Assembly (NCBI RefSeq): GCF_003058325.1
Contig: NZ_CP028843.1
Coordinates: 3,142,501-3,206,500, forward strand
Direction: 5' to 3'
Length of the DNA: 64,000 bases
Source: Methylobacterium currus
GTDB taxonomy: Bacteria > Pseudomonadota > Alphaproteobacteria > Rhizobiales > Beijerinckiaceae
Both the position numbers and the translations under genes were made by a program. The notes under the pieces are model-generated. The model did not search any database and was not told the DNA's origin. It saw only the letters and a list, made by a program, of their open reading frames with translations. Below are positions 34,899 to 43,447 of the stretch, piece by piece. Numbering within the stretch: position 1 is the stretch's first letter; the number at the start of each line of letters is the position of its first letter.

Positions 34899-35945
34899 TC
34901 AGCGCGGCATCAATGCCCAGTAATCGAGGTCGAGGATCACCGCCGGGTCGGTGCTCTCGCCGGCCTTGTCCGGATGGGCGGTGCAGGGCTGGTTCTTGGT
35001 CGCGATCGTGCGCAGGCGCAGGGCCCCGACATCCGTCCGCCCCGGCAGCTCGGCGGTCGCCAGCACCTCGCTCCAGGCATAGACCGTGTCGCCGGCGAAC
35101 AAGGGCGCGACGTGGCGCCCGGCATTGATGCCGGCGATCGAGAAGGCGTTGCCGAGGCCGTTGAAGCTCAGGGCCCGGGCCAGCGAGATGACGTGGCCGC
35201 CATAGATCAGCCGCTTGCCGAAGCGGGTGTCCTTGGCGGCGTAGCCGTCGAAATGGACCTTGGCGGTGTTCTGGAACAGCCGGGTGGCGATCTGGTGCTC
35301 GGCCTCCTCGACGGTCATGCCGTCGACGTGGTCGATGCGCTCGCCCGCTTCGTAGTCACTGAACCGGTGCGGGCTGCCGGCGAGGCCGAGATCGTAGGCC
35401 TGCGGGTTCAGGGGCGGCAGGGCGGCCGCCAGCTCCTCCGGCGCCACCGCCTTGGCGAGGCTCGGCACCAACTCGCCCTCGATCCTGGCCTCGGGATCGC
35501 GCTTGCGCACCAGCACCCAGCGGCAGTAGCTCAGCACCGCCCCGCCCTGCGCGTCGTAGCCGGTGGAGCGGACATAGACCACGCCGGTCTGCCGGTTCGA
35601 GCTCTCCTTGAGGCCGATCACCTCCGAGACCGAATTCAGGGTCTCGCCCGGATAGACCGGGCGCAGGAAGCGGCCTTCCGCGTAGCCGAGATTGGCCACC
35701 GCGTTGAGCGAGATGTCCGGCACGGTCTTGCCGAACACGACGTGGAACACCAGCAGGTCGTCGAGGGGCGCTCGGGCGTAGCCGAAGGCCGCCGCGAAGG
35801 CATCGGAGGATTGCACCGCGAAGCGCGGGCCGTAGAGGGCGGTGTAGAGCGCCACGTCGCCGGTGGTGACCGTGCGGGGCGTGGCGTGGCGGATGGTCTC
35901 CCCGAGGCGGAAATCCTCGAAGAATCGGCCCGGATTGGTCTTCAT
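34899..35945 (-). CDS. mcd: Mesaconyl-CoA hydratase (ethylmalonyl-CoA pathway)
   Basis: A 348-residue double hot-dog protein of the MaoC group. The start MKTNPGRFFEDFRLGETIRH and DLLVFHVVFGKTVPDISLNA followed by VANLGYAEG match mesaconyl-CoA hydratase, called MeaC in Methylobacterium and Mcd in Rhodobacter. It converts mesaconyl-C1-CoA to beta-methylmalyl-CoA, a step in glyoxylate regeneration for the serine cycle. The length agrees with the family. No other pathway gene is adjacent. The ATG at 35945 is the conserved start; the upstream extension is not used. Confidence 0.92.
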   Translation of the reverse strand: MKTNPGRFFEDFRLGETIRHATPRTVTTGDVALYTALYGPRFAVQSSDAFAAAFGYARAPLDDLLVFHVVFGKTVPDISLNAVANLGYAEGRFLRPVYPGETLNSVSEVIGLKESSNRQTGVVYVRSTGYDAQGGAVLSYCRWVLVRKRDPEARIEGELVPSLAKAVAPEELAAALPPLNPQAYDLGLAGSPHRFSDYEAGERIDHVDGMTVEEAEHQIATRLFQNTAKVHFDGYAAKDTRFGKRLIYGGHVISLARALSFNGLGNAFSIAGINAGRHVAPLFAGDTVYAWSEVLATAELPGRTDVGALRLRTIATKNQPCTAHPDKAGESTDPAVILDLDYWALMPR

Positions 35946-36077
35946 CGTCGCCCCTCGTGCGGGAATCCGCTCTCGAGCATCGTCCGGCGACGTGGACACC
36001 GGTCCGTCGCAGACAACGCGGTACAAAGGCCGAGAGCAATGCCCGATCGCACCATGACCGGGCGCTGCTCGCGTGCG

Positions 36078-36110
36078 AGAGCCTGCCGGGCGCGAAGCCC
36101 GGCAGGCTCT
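36078..36110 (-). terminator. Strong hairpin downstream of yggU
   Basis: AGAGCCTGCCGGG and CCCGGCAGGCTCT form a perfect 13-bp stem around a 7-base loop, 66 bp beyond the yggU stop on the minus strand. It lacks a U-tract. It probably marks the end of the yggT-yggU transcript. Confidence 0.5.
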
Positions 36111-36176
36111 GGATGGTGTCGGGCCGGCGAAGAGCAGGCCGCTCCCGGCGATTTGAGGATCAGCCCCGCCCTATGG

Positions 36177-36512
36177 TCAAGCCCTGCCGGCGGGCGTCTC
36201 GCCGGTCAGGCTGTGCAGCCGCTCCGCCAGGGCCGGCCCGTCGCCGGCGATGCGGAACAGCTTGATGCGTGCGGTGGCCCCGGCGGCGAGCGTCACCGCC
36301 GAGGCCGGGAGGCCGAGGGCGCGCCGCAGCACGTCCCGGATCGCCGCGTTGGCGGCGCCGTCCTCCGGCGCCGCCCGCACCCGCACCTTCAGCACGGCCG
36401 CGCCGTCGTCCCGGATCTCGACGCCGTCGAGGGCGTCGCGCCCGCCCCGCGGGGTGGCCCGGACCCGGACCTCGATCCCCGCGGGCGTGACCCGCCAGGG
36501 CGGAGTGGTCAC
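36177..36512 (-). CDS. DUF167 (YggU) family protein
   Basis: A 111-residue DUF167 protein. Typical segments are GIEVRVRATPRGGRDALDGV at the start and LKVRVRAAPEDGAANAAIRD in the middle, ending with IKLFRIAGDGPALAERL. Its role is unknown. It starts 4 bp downstream of the yggT stop, so the two are one operon; yggT-yggU is a common bacterial pair. Confidence 0.9.
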   Translation of the reverse strand: MTTPPWRVTPAGIEVRVRATPRGGRDALDGVEIRDDGAAVLKVRVRAAPEDGAANAAIRDVLRRALGLPASAVTLAAGATARIKLFRIAGDGPALAERLHSLTGETPAGRA

Positions 36513-36516
36513 GGCC

Positions 36517-36804
36517 CTACGCCATGCCGGCGAAGAGCTCGAACATCAGGTTGCGCAGGAAGAAGAGGCCGAGGACCAGGATGATCGGCGAGATGTCGAT
36601 GCCGCCGAGATTCGGCAGGATGCGCCGGATCGGCCGCAGGGCCGGCTCGGTCACCCGGTACAGGAACTCCCCGATCTGCGACACGATGGGGTTGCGCACG
36701 TTGACCACGTTGAAGGCCACCAGCCAGCTCAGCACGGCGCTGGCGATGAGCAGGTACACGTAGAGCGTGATGATGTTGTCGATGAGCCAGAGAATCGAGC
36801 GCAT
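36517..36804 (-). CDS. YggT family membrane protein
   Basis: A 95-residue protein with two membrane helices (residues about 5-28 and 68-90). Between them lies the family signature [20 protein letters not shown] with [16 protein letters not shown]. YggT proteins are linked to osmotic or cell-shape functions in other bacteria, but no firm role is known. The start [11 protein letters not shown] is standard. Confidence 0.9.
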   Translation of the reverse strand: MRSILWLIDNIITLYVYLLIASAVLSWLVAFNVVNVRNPIVSQIGEFLYRVTEPALRPIRRILPNLGGIDISPIILVLGLFFLRNLMFELFAGMA

Positions 36805-36913
36805 GCGCGGTCCGTGCGAGCCCGGGGCACCCGCGCGCAATCGCATCGCGGCGGGCCCACCAAGGGAATTGACAGGCTGAGAAGGGCCGGCCTACAAGGC
36901 ACCCGCCTCGGAC

Positions 36914-36989
<76 letters not shown>

Positions 36990-37097
36990 GGCCTGCCCAG
37001 CGTGGTTAACGCAGGGTTGGCAAGGTGGCAGGCAGGTGGTACGGAGCCACCGGGTAGTGACATCGCCTCGGCGATACGACATATACCCGCTTTCGGC

Positions 37098-37174
<77 letters not shown>

Positions 37175-37211
37175 ACCTCTGTTTGGTTGGACATCGTCCT
37201 CGACGAGTGAG

Positions 37212-37248
37212 ACCGGGGATCGGCTTTGGCCGGAGCCCGGTTTTGTCG
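37212..37248 (+). terminator. Candidate terminator of the tRNA-Ala pair
   Basis: ACCGGG (37212-37217) pairs with CCCGGT (37236-37241), with an inner CGGC/GCCG helix, and TTTTG follows. It lies about 40 bp past the second tRNA. Confidence 0.45.
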
Positions 37249-37637
37249 CGTCTCGTATCGGCGGATCGGTGGGCTTCGGCGTCGAGATCCGATGCGATCT
37301 CGCTGACTGTCGGACGCTGACTGTCGGACATGGCGATGCGGATAGCGGAAAGTCTGGACGCCTCCTCTTCCGGCGGGCGGGAGAGGCCCCGGGGATCGGA
37401 ACGGTCCCACTCCCCTTCGCCGGGTGATCGGGGAACTCGCCGGATCGCAAGACCTAGGCCGTCCGGCCCGCGGGCGCGCCGGCCGGGCGCCAAGATTGAG
37501 CTTGACCTGCGCGCCCTGGATGTAAGATCGATTGCCGTTCCTTAGGGACAGGGCGGCACTCGATCACCAGACCCGACGTCGCCCGGGCCGCCCGAGTCCC
37601 CCGGACGAGGCGGCCCCACGGTCGGGGAAGGCACATC
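37249..37637. other. Intergenic region before the CsoR/FrmR-family gene
   Basis: About 390 bp. It contains a perfect 14-bp tandem duplication of CGCTGACTGTCGGA (37301-37314 and 37315-37328). The open frames through it look like shadows. No G-tract operator typical of CsoR targets could be assigned with confidence. Confidence 0.35.
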
Positions 37638-37949
37638 ATGGATTACCAATACGTCGACGGGCGCCTCCAGATTCGCCGCACCGATGAGGAGAAGAAGCCT
37701 ATCCTCCAGCGCCTCAAGCGCATCGAGGGCCAGGTGCGCGGCCTCCAGGCGATGGTGCAGGAGGACCGCTACTGCCTCGACGAGGTGCAGCAGATGAACG
37801 CAATCACGGCGGCGGTGCGCGAGGCCGTGCTCCAGCTCATCAGCACCCATCTCGACGCCTCGGTCGATTACGCGGTCCGCGCCAAGGACCAGGACGGCGC
37901 CATCGAGGAGATGGTGCGGGTCCTGCGCGCCGCCCTGCGGCAGACCTGA
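37638..37949 (+). CDS. CsoR/FrmR (DUF156) family metal- or formaldehyde-sensing repressor
   Basis: A 103-residue all-helical repressor: PILQRLKRIEGQVRGLQAMV, then DRYCLDEVQQMNAITAAVRE and ISTHLDASVDYAV. The conserved Cys46 and His71 are present. The second CsoR cysteine four residues after the His is Ser75, so it is not a classical Cu(I) sensor of C-H-C type. It fits FrmR, which senses formaldehyde through a cysteine, or a Ni/Co-type member. No target gene sits beside it; the next gene is an ABC1 kinase 163 bp away. Confidence 0.85.
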   Translation: MDYQYVDGRLQIRRTDEEKKPILQRLKRIEGQVRGLQAMVQEDRYCLDEVQQMNAITAAVREAVLQLISTHLDASVDYAVRAKDQDGAIEEMVRVLRAALRQT

Positions 37950-38112
37950 GACGGCGCGCCTGGACCGTACCCGTCGGGGTCATGCCCGTCTCAGACCATG
38001 GCACCCCCGCGCTGTCCGGTCGCCCTGGCGGCACCGGGGCCCGGGCTTATCTAAGGCTCGAAGTCCTGCGCGTCAGACCCTTGCGCGCGTTCACGCACGA
38101 GCCTCATTCCGC

Positions 38113-39480
38113 ATGTCCGCCTCCGACAGCGAAGCCAATCGCTTCTCCGCCCGCGCCGCCCGCTACGCGAAGGTCGGCGCCAATGTGGGCGGCGTCGCCG
38201 CCCGGATGGCCGGCGCGCGGCTCCTCGGCCGCAAGGGCGAGGACATGTCGAGCGCCGCGGCCCTGGCCCAGGCGCTGGGCGGCCTGAAGGGTCCGATCAT
38301 GAAGGTGGCGCAGCTGCTCGCCACCGTGCCGGACCTGCTGCCACCCGAATACGCCGCCGAGTTGCAGAAGCTGCAATCCGAGGCGCCGCCGATGGGCGCG
38401 GCCTTCGTCAAGCGCCGCATGGCCGCCGAGCTCGGGCCCCAGTGGCAGACCCGCTTCGGCCAGTTCTCGCTGCGCCCGGCCGCCGCCGCCTCCCTCGGAC
38501 AGGTCCACCGGGCCGAGACCCTGGACGGCATCCCGCTTGCCTGCAAGCTGCAATACCCGGACATGCAATCCGCCGTTGAAGCGGATCTGAAGCAGCTGGA
38601 ACTCGCCTTCGCACTGCACCGGCGCATCAGCTCGGTGATCGACACCCGCGAGATCGCCAAGGAGATCGGCGACCGGGTGCGCGAGGAGCTCGATTACAAC
38701 CGCGAGGCCAAGCACGCCGCCCTCTACGCCGACGTGCTGAAGGGCATCGGGACGGTGCGGGTTCCGGTCGTCTTCCCCGCGCTCTCGACGAAGCGCCTGC
38801 TCACCCAGGGCTGGCTCGAGGGCGAGAAGATCCTGAATTTCACCGGCGGACCGCTGGAGGTGCGCAACCGCCTCGCCCACGCGATGTTCCAGGCTTGGTG
38901 GCACCCCTTCAGCCGCGCCGCGGTGATCCACGGCGATCCCCATCTCGGCAACTACACGGTCTTCTCGGAAGATGGAGAACCGCAAGGCATCAACCTGCTC
39001 GATTACGGCTGCATCCGCATCTTCCATCCCCGCTTCGTCGGCGGCGTGGTCGATCTCTACAAAGGGCTCCTGCACGAAGACGAGGCGCGCATCGTCCACG
39101 CCTACGAGAGCTGGGGGTTCCGTAACCTCACCCGCGAACTCGTCGACATCCTCAACATCTGGGCCCGCTTCATCTACGGGCCGCTGCTCGAGGACCGGGT
39201 CCGCACGGTGGCGGACGGCGTCAAGCCGGGCGAGTATGGCCGCCGCCAGGCCTTCGAGGTCCACCGCGCCCTCAAGGAGCGCGGGCCCGTGACGGTGCCG
39301 CGGGAATTCGTGTTCATGGACCGGGCGGCGGTGGGCTTGGGCGCGGTGTTCCTGCACCTGCGCTCGGAACTCAACTACCACCGCCTGTTCGAGGCCCAGA
39401 TCGACCGCTTCTCCCTCGACGACCTCGCCGCCCGCCAGCATGCGGCCTTGGAGAAGGCGGGCCTGCCGCAGCCGGCCTGA
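38113..39480 (+). CDS. ABC1/AarF/UbiB-family atypical kinase
   Basis: A 455-residue member of the UbiB-like family. It shows the KxGQ-like segment GGLKGPIMKVAQLLATVPDL, the nucleotide loop AAAASLGQVHRA, the invariant Lys region LACKLQYP, and the catalytic loop VIHGDPHLGNYTV with INLLDYGCIR. Family members support ubiquinone synthesis or lipid and quinone trafficking. The usual C-terminal membrane helices of UbiB are not evident, so this is likely a UbiB paralogue rather than UbiB itself. Confidence 0.88.
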   Translation: MSASDSEANRFSARAARYAKVGANVGGVAARMAGARLLGRKGEDMSSAAALAQALGGLKGPIMKVAQLLATVPDLLPPEYAAELQKLQSEAPPMGAAFVKRRMAAELGPQWQTRFGQFSLRPAAAASLGQVHRAETLDGIPLACKLQYPDMQSAVEADLKQLELAFALHRRISSVIDTREIAKEIGDRVREELDYNREAKHAALYADVLKGIGTVRVPVVFPALSTKRLLTQGWLEGEKILNFTGGPLEVRNRLAHAMFQAWWHPFSRAAVIHGDPHLGNYTVFSEDGEPQGINLLDYGCIRIFHPRFVGGVVDLYKGLLHEDEARIVHAYESWGFRNLTRELVDILNIWARFIYGPLLEDRVRTVADGVKPGEYGRRQAFEVHRALKERGPVTVPREFVFMDRAAVGLGAVFLHLRSELNYHRLFEAQIDRFSLDDLAARQHAALEKAGLPQPA

Positions 39481-39725
39481 CAGGCGGGGCGCTCGCGCAG
39501 CGCCCCACTTTCGATCTGGAAAAAGGTGCGGTTGCGCACCTCGACCTTCGGCCTAAGCGGGCCCGCAGACCCGTCCCGGTGCCCAAGACCCGAGTATCCA
39601 CAAGGATTTGGAGCTTGGCCGGCAGCACCCGGGGGTTGGGCGCGGGTCTTGCTGCGGTTGATTGCCGGGACCTTGAGCATGCGCTAAAGCCCGCCCAACG
39701 AGCACAAGACGGGGTCTACCGCATC

Positions 39726-40019
39726 ATGGCCGACATCACACACGCCACCGACTCCGCCTACAGCCCGGAGATGGACGGCCCGTCCCACGAGGCCACCTAT
39801 CGCGGCTTCGTCACCTTCGTCGAGATCGCCACCGGCGTCGTGATCTGCTGGGTGCTGTCGCTCGCCGTGGGCGGCGTGCGCGAAGCCTGGATCAGCGCCA
39901 TCGTGGGCGTGGTGCTGGGTGGCATCGCCGGGGCCATCGGCGCCCTCTCGCCGTCCATCGGCTGGCGCGCTCCCGCCGTCGTGGCGGTGCTGCTCGCCCT
40001 GATGCTGGCTTTCTACTAA
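39726..40019 (+). CDS. aa3-type cytochrome c oxidase subunit IV-like protein
   Basis: A 97-residue membrane protein. About 27 polar residues (MADITHATDSAYSPEMDGPS) precede ATYRGFVTFVEIATGVVICW, the usual start of the bacterial aa3 oxidase subunit IV domain. Two hydrophobic helices follow. In many alphaproteobacteria this small gene sits upstream of pntAA, as here (204 bp). It may assist oxidase assembly. The start at 39726 is the conserved one; the open frame extends upstream. Confidence 0.85.
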   Translation: MADITHATDSAYSPEMDGPSHEATYRGFVTFVEIATGVVICWVLSLAVGGVREAWISAIVGVVLGGIAGAIGALSPSIGWRAPAVVAVLLALMLAFY

Positions 40020-40104
40020 GGAACGAGGGCGCGGGCGGCCAGCCCGCCCCTTTCCTCTTGTCCGATAAGTTGCACACAATTTTATTGTAAAAAATTCGCA
40101 ACGG

Positions 40105-40134
40105 AGCCGTTCCCTGGCGACAGGGAACGGCTTT
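40105..40134 (+). terminator. GNRA-capped hairpin between the subunit IV gene and pntAA
   Basis: AGCCGTTCCCTG-GCGA-CAGGGAACGGCT is a perfect 12-bp stem with a GCGA tetraloop, followed by TTACAGTT. It lies 85 bp after the upstream stop and 90 bp before pntAA. It probably terminates the subunit IV transcript. An AT-rich stretch just before it (40070-40098) contains ACAAT-TTT-ATTGT. Confidence 0.6.
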
Positions 40135-40223
40135 ACAGTTGTGGGGCAGGCGTGGCCTTGTACATGCCGCCCTTGTAGGGGGGATCGGCGCGTCGCGCCG
40201 TGTATCGACCAAAGGAAGCCTGA

Positions 40224-41366
40224 ATGCGGATCGCGGTCCTATCCGAGACCGATCCGGCGGAGCCGCGGGTCGCGGCAGTCCCGGAAACGGTGAAGAAGTA
40301 CAAGGCTCTCGGGGCCGAGGTGACGGTGCAGTCCGGAGCGGGCCTCAAAGCCGGCGTGCCGGATGCGGACTACGAGGCCGCCGGTGCCTCGATCGCGCCG
40401 GACGCCAAGGCCGCCGCCGACGGGGCGGACATCGTCCTCAAGGTGCGCCGCCCCGCCGCCGAGGAGCTGCCCGCGCTGAAGCGCGGCGCGATCGTGATCG
40501 CGATCATGGACCCTTACGGCCACGAGGACGAGGTCAAGGCGATGGCGGATGCCGGCGTGTCGGCGATCGCCATGGAGCTGATGCCCCGCATCACCCGCGC
40601 CCAGGTGATGGACGTGCTCTCGAGCCAAGCCAACCTCGCGGGCTACCGCGCCGTCGTCGACGGCGCCGCCGTCTACGGCCGGGCCCTGCCGATGATGATG
40701 ACCGCGGCCGGCACCGTGCCGGCGGCCCGCATCTTCGTGATGGGCGCCGGCGTCGCCGGCCTCCAGGCGATCGCGACCGCCCGCCGCCTCGGTGCCGTGG
40801 TGACCGCCACCGACGTGCGGCCCGCCGCCAAGGAGCAGGTCGAGTCGCTGGGCGCCAAGTTCGTCGCCGTCGAGGACGAGGAGTTCAAGCAGGCCGAGAC
40901 CGCCGGCGGCTACGCCAAGGAGATGTCGGCCGAGTACAAGAAGAAGCAGGCCGAGCTGGTGGCGAGCCATATCGCCAAGCAGGACATCGTGGTCACCACC
41001 GCGCTGATCCCGGGCCGGCCGGCGCCCAGGCTCGTCACCGCCGACATGGTGGCGGCGATGCGGCCGGGCTCGGTCCTCGTCGACCTCGCGGTCGAGCGGG
41101 GCGGCAACGTCGAGGGCGTCAAGGCCGACGAGATCGTCGAGACGCAGAACGGCGTGAAGATCGTCGGCTACGCCAACGTGCCGGGACGGCTCGCCGCCAC
41201 CTCGTCGAGCCTCTACGCCCGCAACCTCTACGCCTTCGTCGAGACCCTGGTCGACAAGGCCTCGAAGGCGCTGGCGGTGAAGTGGGACGACGAGCTCGTC
41301 AAGGCGACCTGCCTGACCCGCGACGGCGCCGTCGTCCACCCGAACTTCCAGCCCAAGGCGGCCTAA
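40224..41366 (+). CDS. pntAA: NAD(P) transhydrogenase subunit alpha, part 1 (dI)
   Basis: A 380-residue soluble NAD(H)-binding domain of the three-subunit proton-translocating transhydrogenase. It has MRIAVLSETDPAEPRVAAVP, then the Rossmann motif VMGAGVAGLQAIATARRLGA and ALIPGRPAPRLVTADMV. Hydride is exchanged between NADH and NADP+ with proton movement in the inner membrane, giving NADPH for biosynthesis. The order pntAA-pntAB-pntB is that of alphaproteobacteria. The two following genes lie within 30 bp and 4 bp. Confidence 0.97.
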   Translation: MRIAVLSETDPAEPRVAAVPETVKKYKALGAEVTVQSGAGLKAGVPDADYEAAGASIAPDAKAAADGADIVLKVRRPAAEELPALKRGAIVIAIMDPYGHEDEVKAMADAGVSAIAMELMPRITRAQVMDVLSSQANLAGYRAVVDGAAVYGRALPMMMTAAGTVPAARIFVMGAGVAGLQAIATARRLGAVVTATDVRPAAKEQVESLGAKFVAVEDEEFKQAETAGGYAKEMSAEYKKKQAELVASHIAKQDIVVTTALIPGRPAPRLVTADMVAAMRPGSVLVDLAVERGGNVEGVKADEIVETQNGVKIVGYANVPGRLAATSSSLYARNLYAFVETLVDKASKALAVKWDDELVKATCLTRDGAVVHPNFQPKAA

Positions 41367-41396
41367 GGCCGCTCGCCCGCAATCGGAGGAGACCTC

Positions 41397-41846
41397 ATGG
41401 CTACCCTTCCCCCCGACCAGGCGGCCGAGCAGGCGCGCGCCGCCGCCGCCGCCGCCCGCAACGCGGCCGACATCGCCGCCCGCGCCGCCGACCAGGCCGC
41501 GATCATCGCCGACAGCGTCGGCCACGGCGTCGCCGCCGTGACCCACGGCGCCATCGACCCGACCGTCTTCCGCCTCGCGATCTTCGTGCTGGCGATCTTC
41601 GTCGGCTACTACGTGGTCTGGTCGGTGACCCCGGCCCTCCACACCCCGCTGATGTCCGTCACCAACGCGATCTCCTCGGTGATCGTGGTCGGCGCGCTGC
41701 TCGCCGTCGGCGTGCCGCTGATCGAGAAGGGCACCGGCTGGGCGCGCTTCTTCGGCTTCATCGGTCTCGTCTTCGCCAGCGTGAACATCTTCGGCGGCTT
41801 CCTCGTCACCCAGCGCATGCTCAGCATGTACAAGAAGAAGGCCTGA
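41397..41846 (+). CDS. pntAB: NAD(P) transhydrogenase subunit alpha, part 2
   Basis: A 149-residue membrane subunit with an Ala-rich N-terminal helix and four hydrophobic segments ([17 protein letters not shown], then [18 protein letters not shown] and [16 protein letters not shown]). It ends [12 protein letters not shown], typical for PntAB. It forms part of the proton channel (domain dII) with the N-terminal part of PntB. Confidence 0.96.
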   Translation: MATLPPDQAAEQARAAAAAARNAADIAARAADQAAIIADSVGHGVAAVTHGAIDPTVFRLAIFVLAIFVGYYVVWSVTPALHTPLMSVTNAISSVIVVGALLAVGVPLIEKGTGWARFFGFIGLVFASVNIFGGFLVTQRMLSMYKKKA

Positions 41847-41850
41847 GGCG

Positions 41851-43251
41851 ATGTCGGAGAACGTCTCCTCGCTCCTCTACCTCGTCTCCGGCGTCCTGTT
41901 CATCCTGGCGCTGCGGGGCCTGTCCCACCCGACCACCTCCCGGCAGGGCAACCTGTACGGCATGATCGGCATGGGCATCGCCATCCTGACGACGCTGGTC
42001 GGCCACGCGCCGTCCGGCGTCGGCGCCTGGTTCCTGGTGCTGCTCGGCCTCGGCATCGGCGGCGGCGCCGGCGCGGTGATCGCCAAGCGCGTGCCGATGA
42101 CCGCGATGCCTCAGCTCGTCGCGGCCTTCCACTCCCTCGTCGGCCTCGCGGCCGTCGCGGTGGCGGCCGGCGCCCTCTACGCGCCGCAGGCCTTCGGCAT
42201 CATCGAGAACGGCCACATCCACAAGCAGTCGCTGTTCGAGATGGGCCTCGGTGTCGCCATCGGCGCCATCACCTTCACCGGCTCGGTGATCGCGTTCCTC
42301 AAGCTCGACGGCCGCATGTCGGGCAAGCCGATCATGCTGCCGCAGCGCCACGCCATCAATGTCGTGCTCGCCATCGTGCTGGTGGCTTTGCTCGCGGGCT
42401 TCATCGGCGGCGGCAGCAAGGTGCTGTTCTGGCTGATCGTGATCCTGTCCTTCGTGCTCGGCGGCCTCCTGATCATCCCGATCGGCGGCGCGGACATGCC
42501 GGTCGTGGTCTCGATGCTCAACTCGTATTCGGGCTGGGCGGCCGCGGGCATCGGCTTCACGCTCGGCAACCTCGCGCTGATCATCACCGGCGCGCTGGTC
42601 GGCTCCTCGGGCGCGATCCTGTCCTACATCATGTGCCACGCGATGAACCGCTCGTTCATCTCGGTGATCCTCGGCGGCTTCGGCGGCGACGCCGCGGCGG
42701 CCTCGGGCGGCGGCCAGGTCGAGACCCGGCCGGTCAAGCAGGGCTCGGCGGACGATGCGGCCTTCATCATGAAGAACGCCGAGAAGATCATCATCGTGCC
42801 GGGCTACGGCATGGCGGTGGCGCAGGCCCAGCACTCGCTCCGCGAGATGGCCGACCAGCTCAAGAAGGCGGGCGTCGACGTCAAGTACGCCATCCACCCG
42901 GTGGCGGGCCGCATGCCGGGCCACATGAACGTGCTGCTCGCCGAGGCCAACGTGCCTTACGACGAGGTGCACGAGCTGGAGGACATCAACGGTGAGTTCC
43001 CGCAGGCCGACGTGGCCTTCGTGATCGGCGCCAACGACGTCACCAACCCGGCCGCCAAGACCGACCCGCAATCGCCGATCTACGGGATGCCGATCCTCGA
43101 CGTCGAGCGGGCCAAGACCGTGCTGTTCATCAAGCGCGGCATGGGCTCCGGCTATGCCGGCGTGGAGAACGAGGTGTTCTTCCGCGACAACACCATGATG
43201 CTGTTCGGCGACGCCAAGAAGGTCGTCGACGAGATCGTCAAGAACCTCTGA
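41851..43251 (+). CDS. pntB: NAD(P) transhydrogenase subunit beta
   Basis: A 466-residue PntB. The N-terminal half has about nine membrane helices. The C-terminal dIII domain binds NADP(H): KIIIVPGYGMAVAQAQHSLR, then HPVAGRMPGHMNVLLAEANV and FVIGANDVTNPAAKTDPQSP. It starts 4 bp after pntAB and ends in a strong intrinsic terminator. Confidence 0.97.
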   Translation: MSENVSSLLYLVSGVLFILALRGLSHPTTSRQGNLYGMIGMGIAILTTLVGHAPSGVGAWFLVLLGLGIGGGAGAVIAKRVPMTAMPQLVAAFHSLVGLAAVAVAAGALYAPQAFGIIENGHIHKQSLFEMGLGVAIGAITFTGSVIAFLKLDGRMSGKPIMLPQRHAINVVLAIVLVALLAGFIGGGSKVLFWLIVILSFVLGGLLIIPIGGADMPVVVSMLNSYSGWAAAGIGFTLGNLALIITGALVGSSGAILSYIMCHAMNRSFISVILGGFGGDAAAASGGGQVETRPVKQGSADDAAFIMKNAEKIIIVPGYGMAVAQAQHSLREMADQLKKAGVDVKYAIHPVAGRMPGHMNVLLAEANVPYDEVHELEDINGEFPQADVAFVIGANDVTNPAAKTDPQSPIYGMPILDVERAKTVLFIKRGMGSGYAGVENEVFFRDNTMMLFGDAKKVVDEIVKNL

Positions 43252-43326
43252 CGGGGGGGGCGCCCTCGGGGGCCGCGACCGTCCCCGCGAGACCACCGGT
43301 GCCCGCCACCGGCCGCGTCGACAAAG

Positions 43327-43362
43327 AAGGCCCGGATCCGAGAGGATCCGGGCCTTTCTCTT
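43327..43362 (+). terminator. Intrinsic terminator of the pnt operon
   Basis: AAGGCCCGGATCC-GAGA-GGATCCGGGCCTT forms a 13-bp perfect stem, followed by TCTCTT. It lies 76 bp after the pntB stop and about 85 bp before the end of the convergent receptor gene. Confidence 0.85.
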
Positions 43363-43447
43363 GATGACCAAACCATTGATGGCGCCGGGAGCGCCGGCGA
43401 GCCGCCCCGGCGGACTTCCGAGCCCGAGACGGCGTTTCTCTTCCGGA

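Noticed and set aside
40105..40134. Hairpin before pntAA considered as a riboswitch
   Set aside because: It is a single simple stem with a GNRA loop and none of the multi-helix conserved cores of known riboswitches; a terminator role is simpler.
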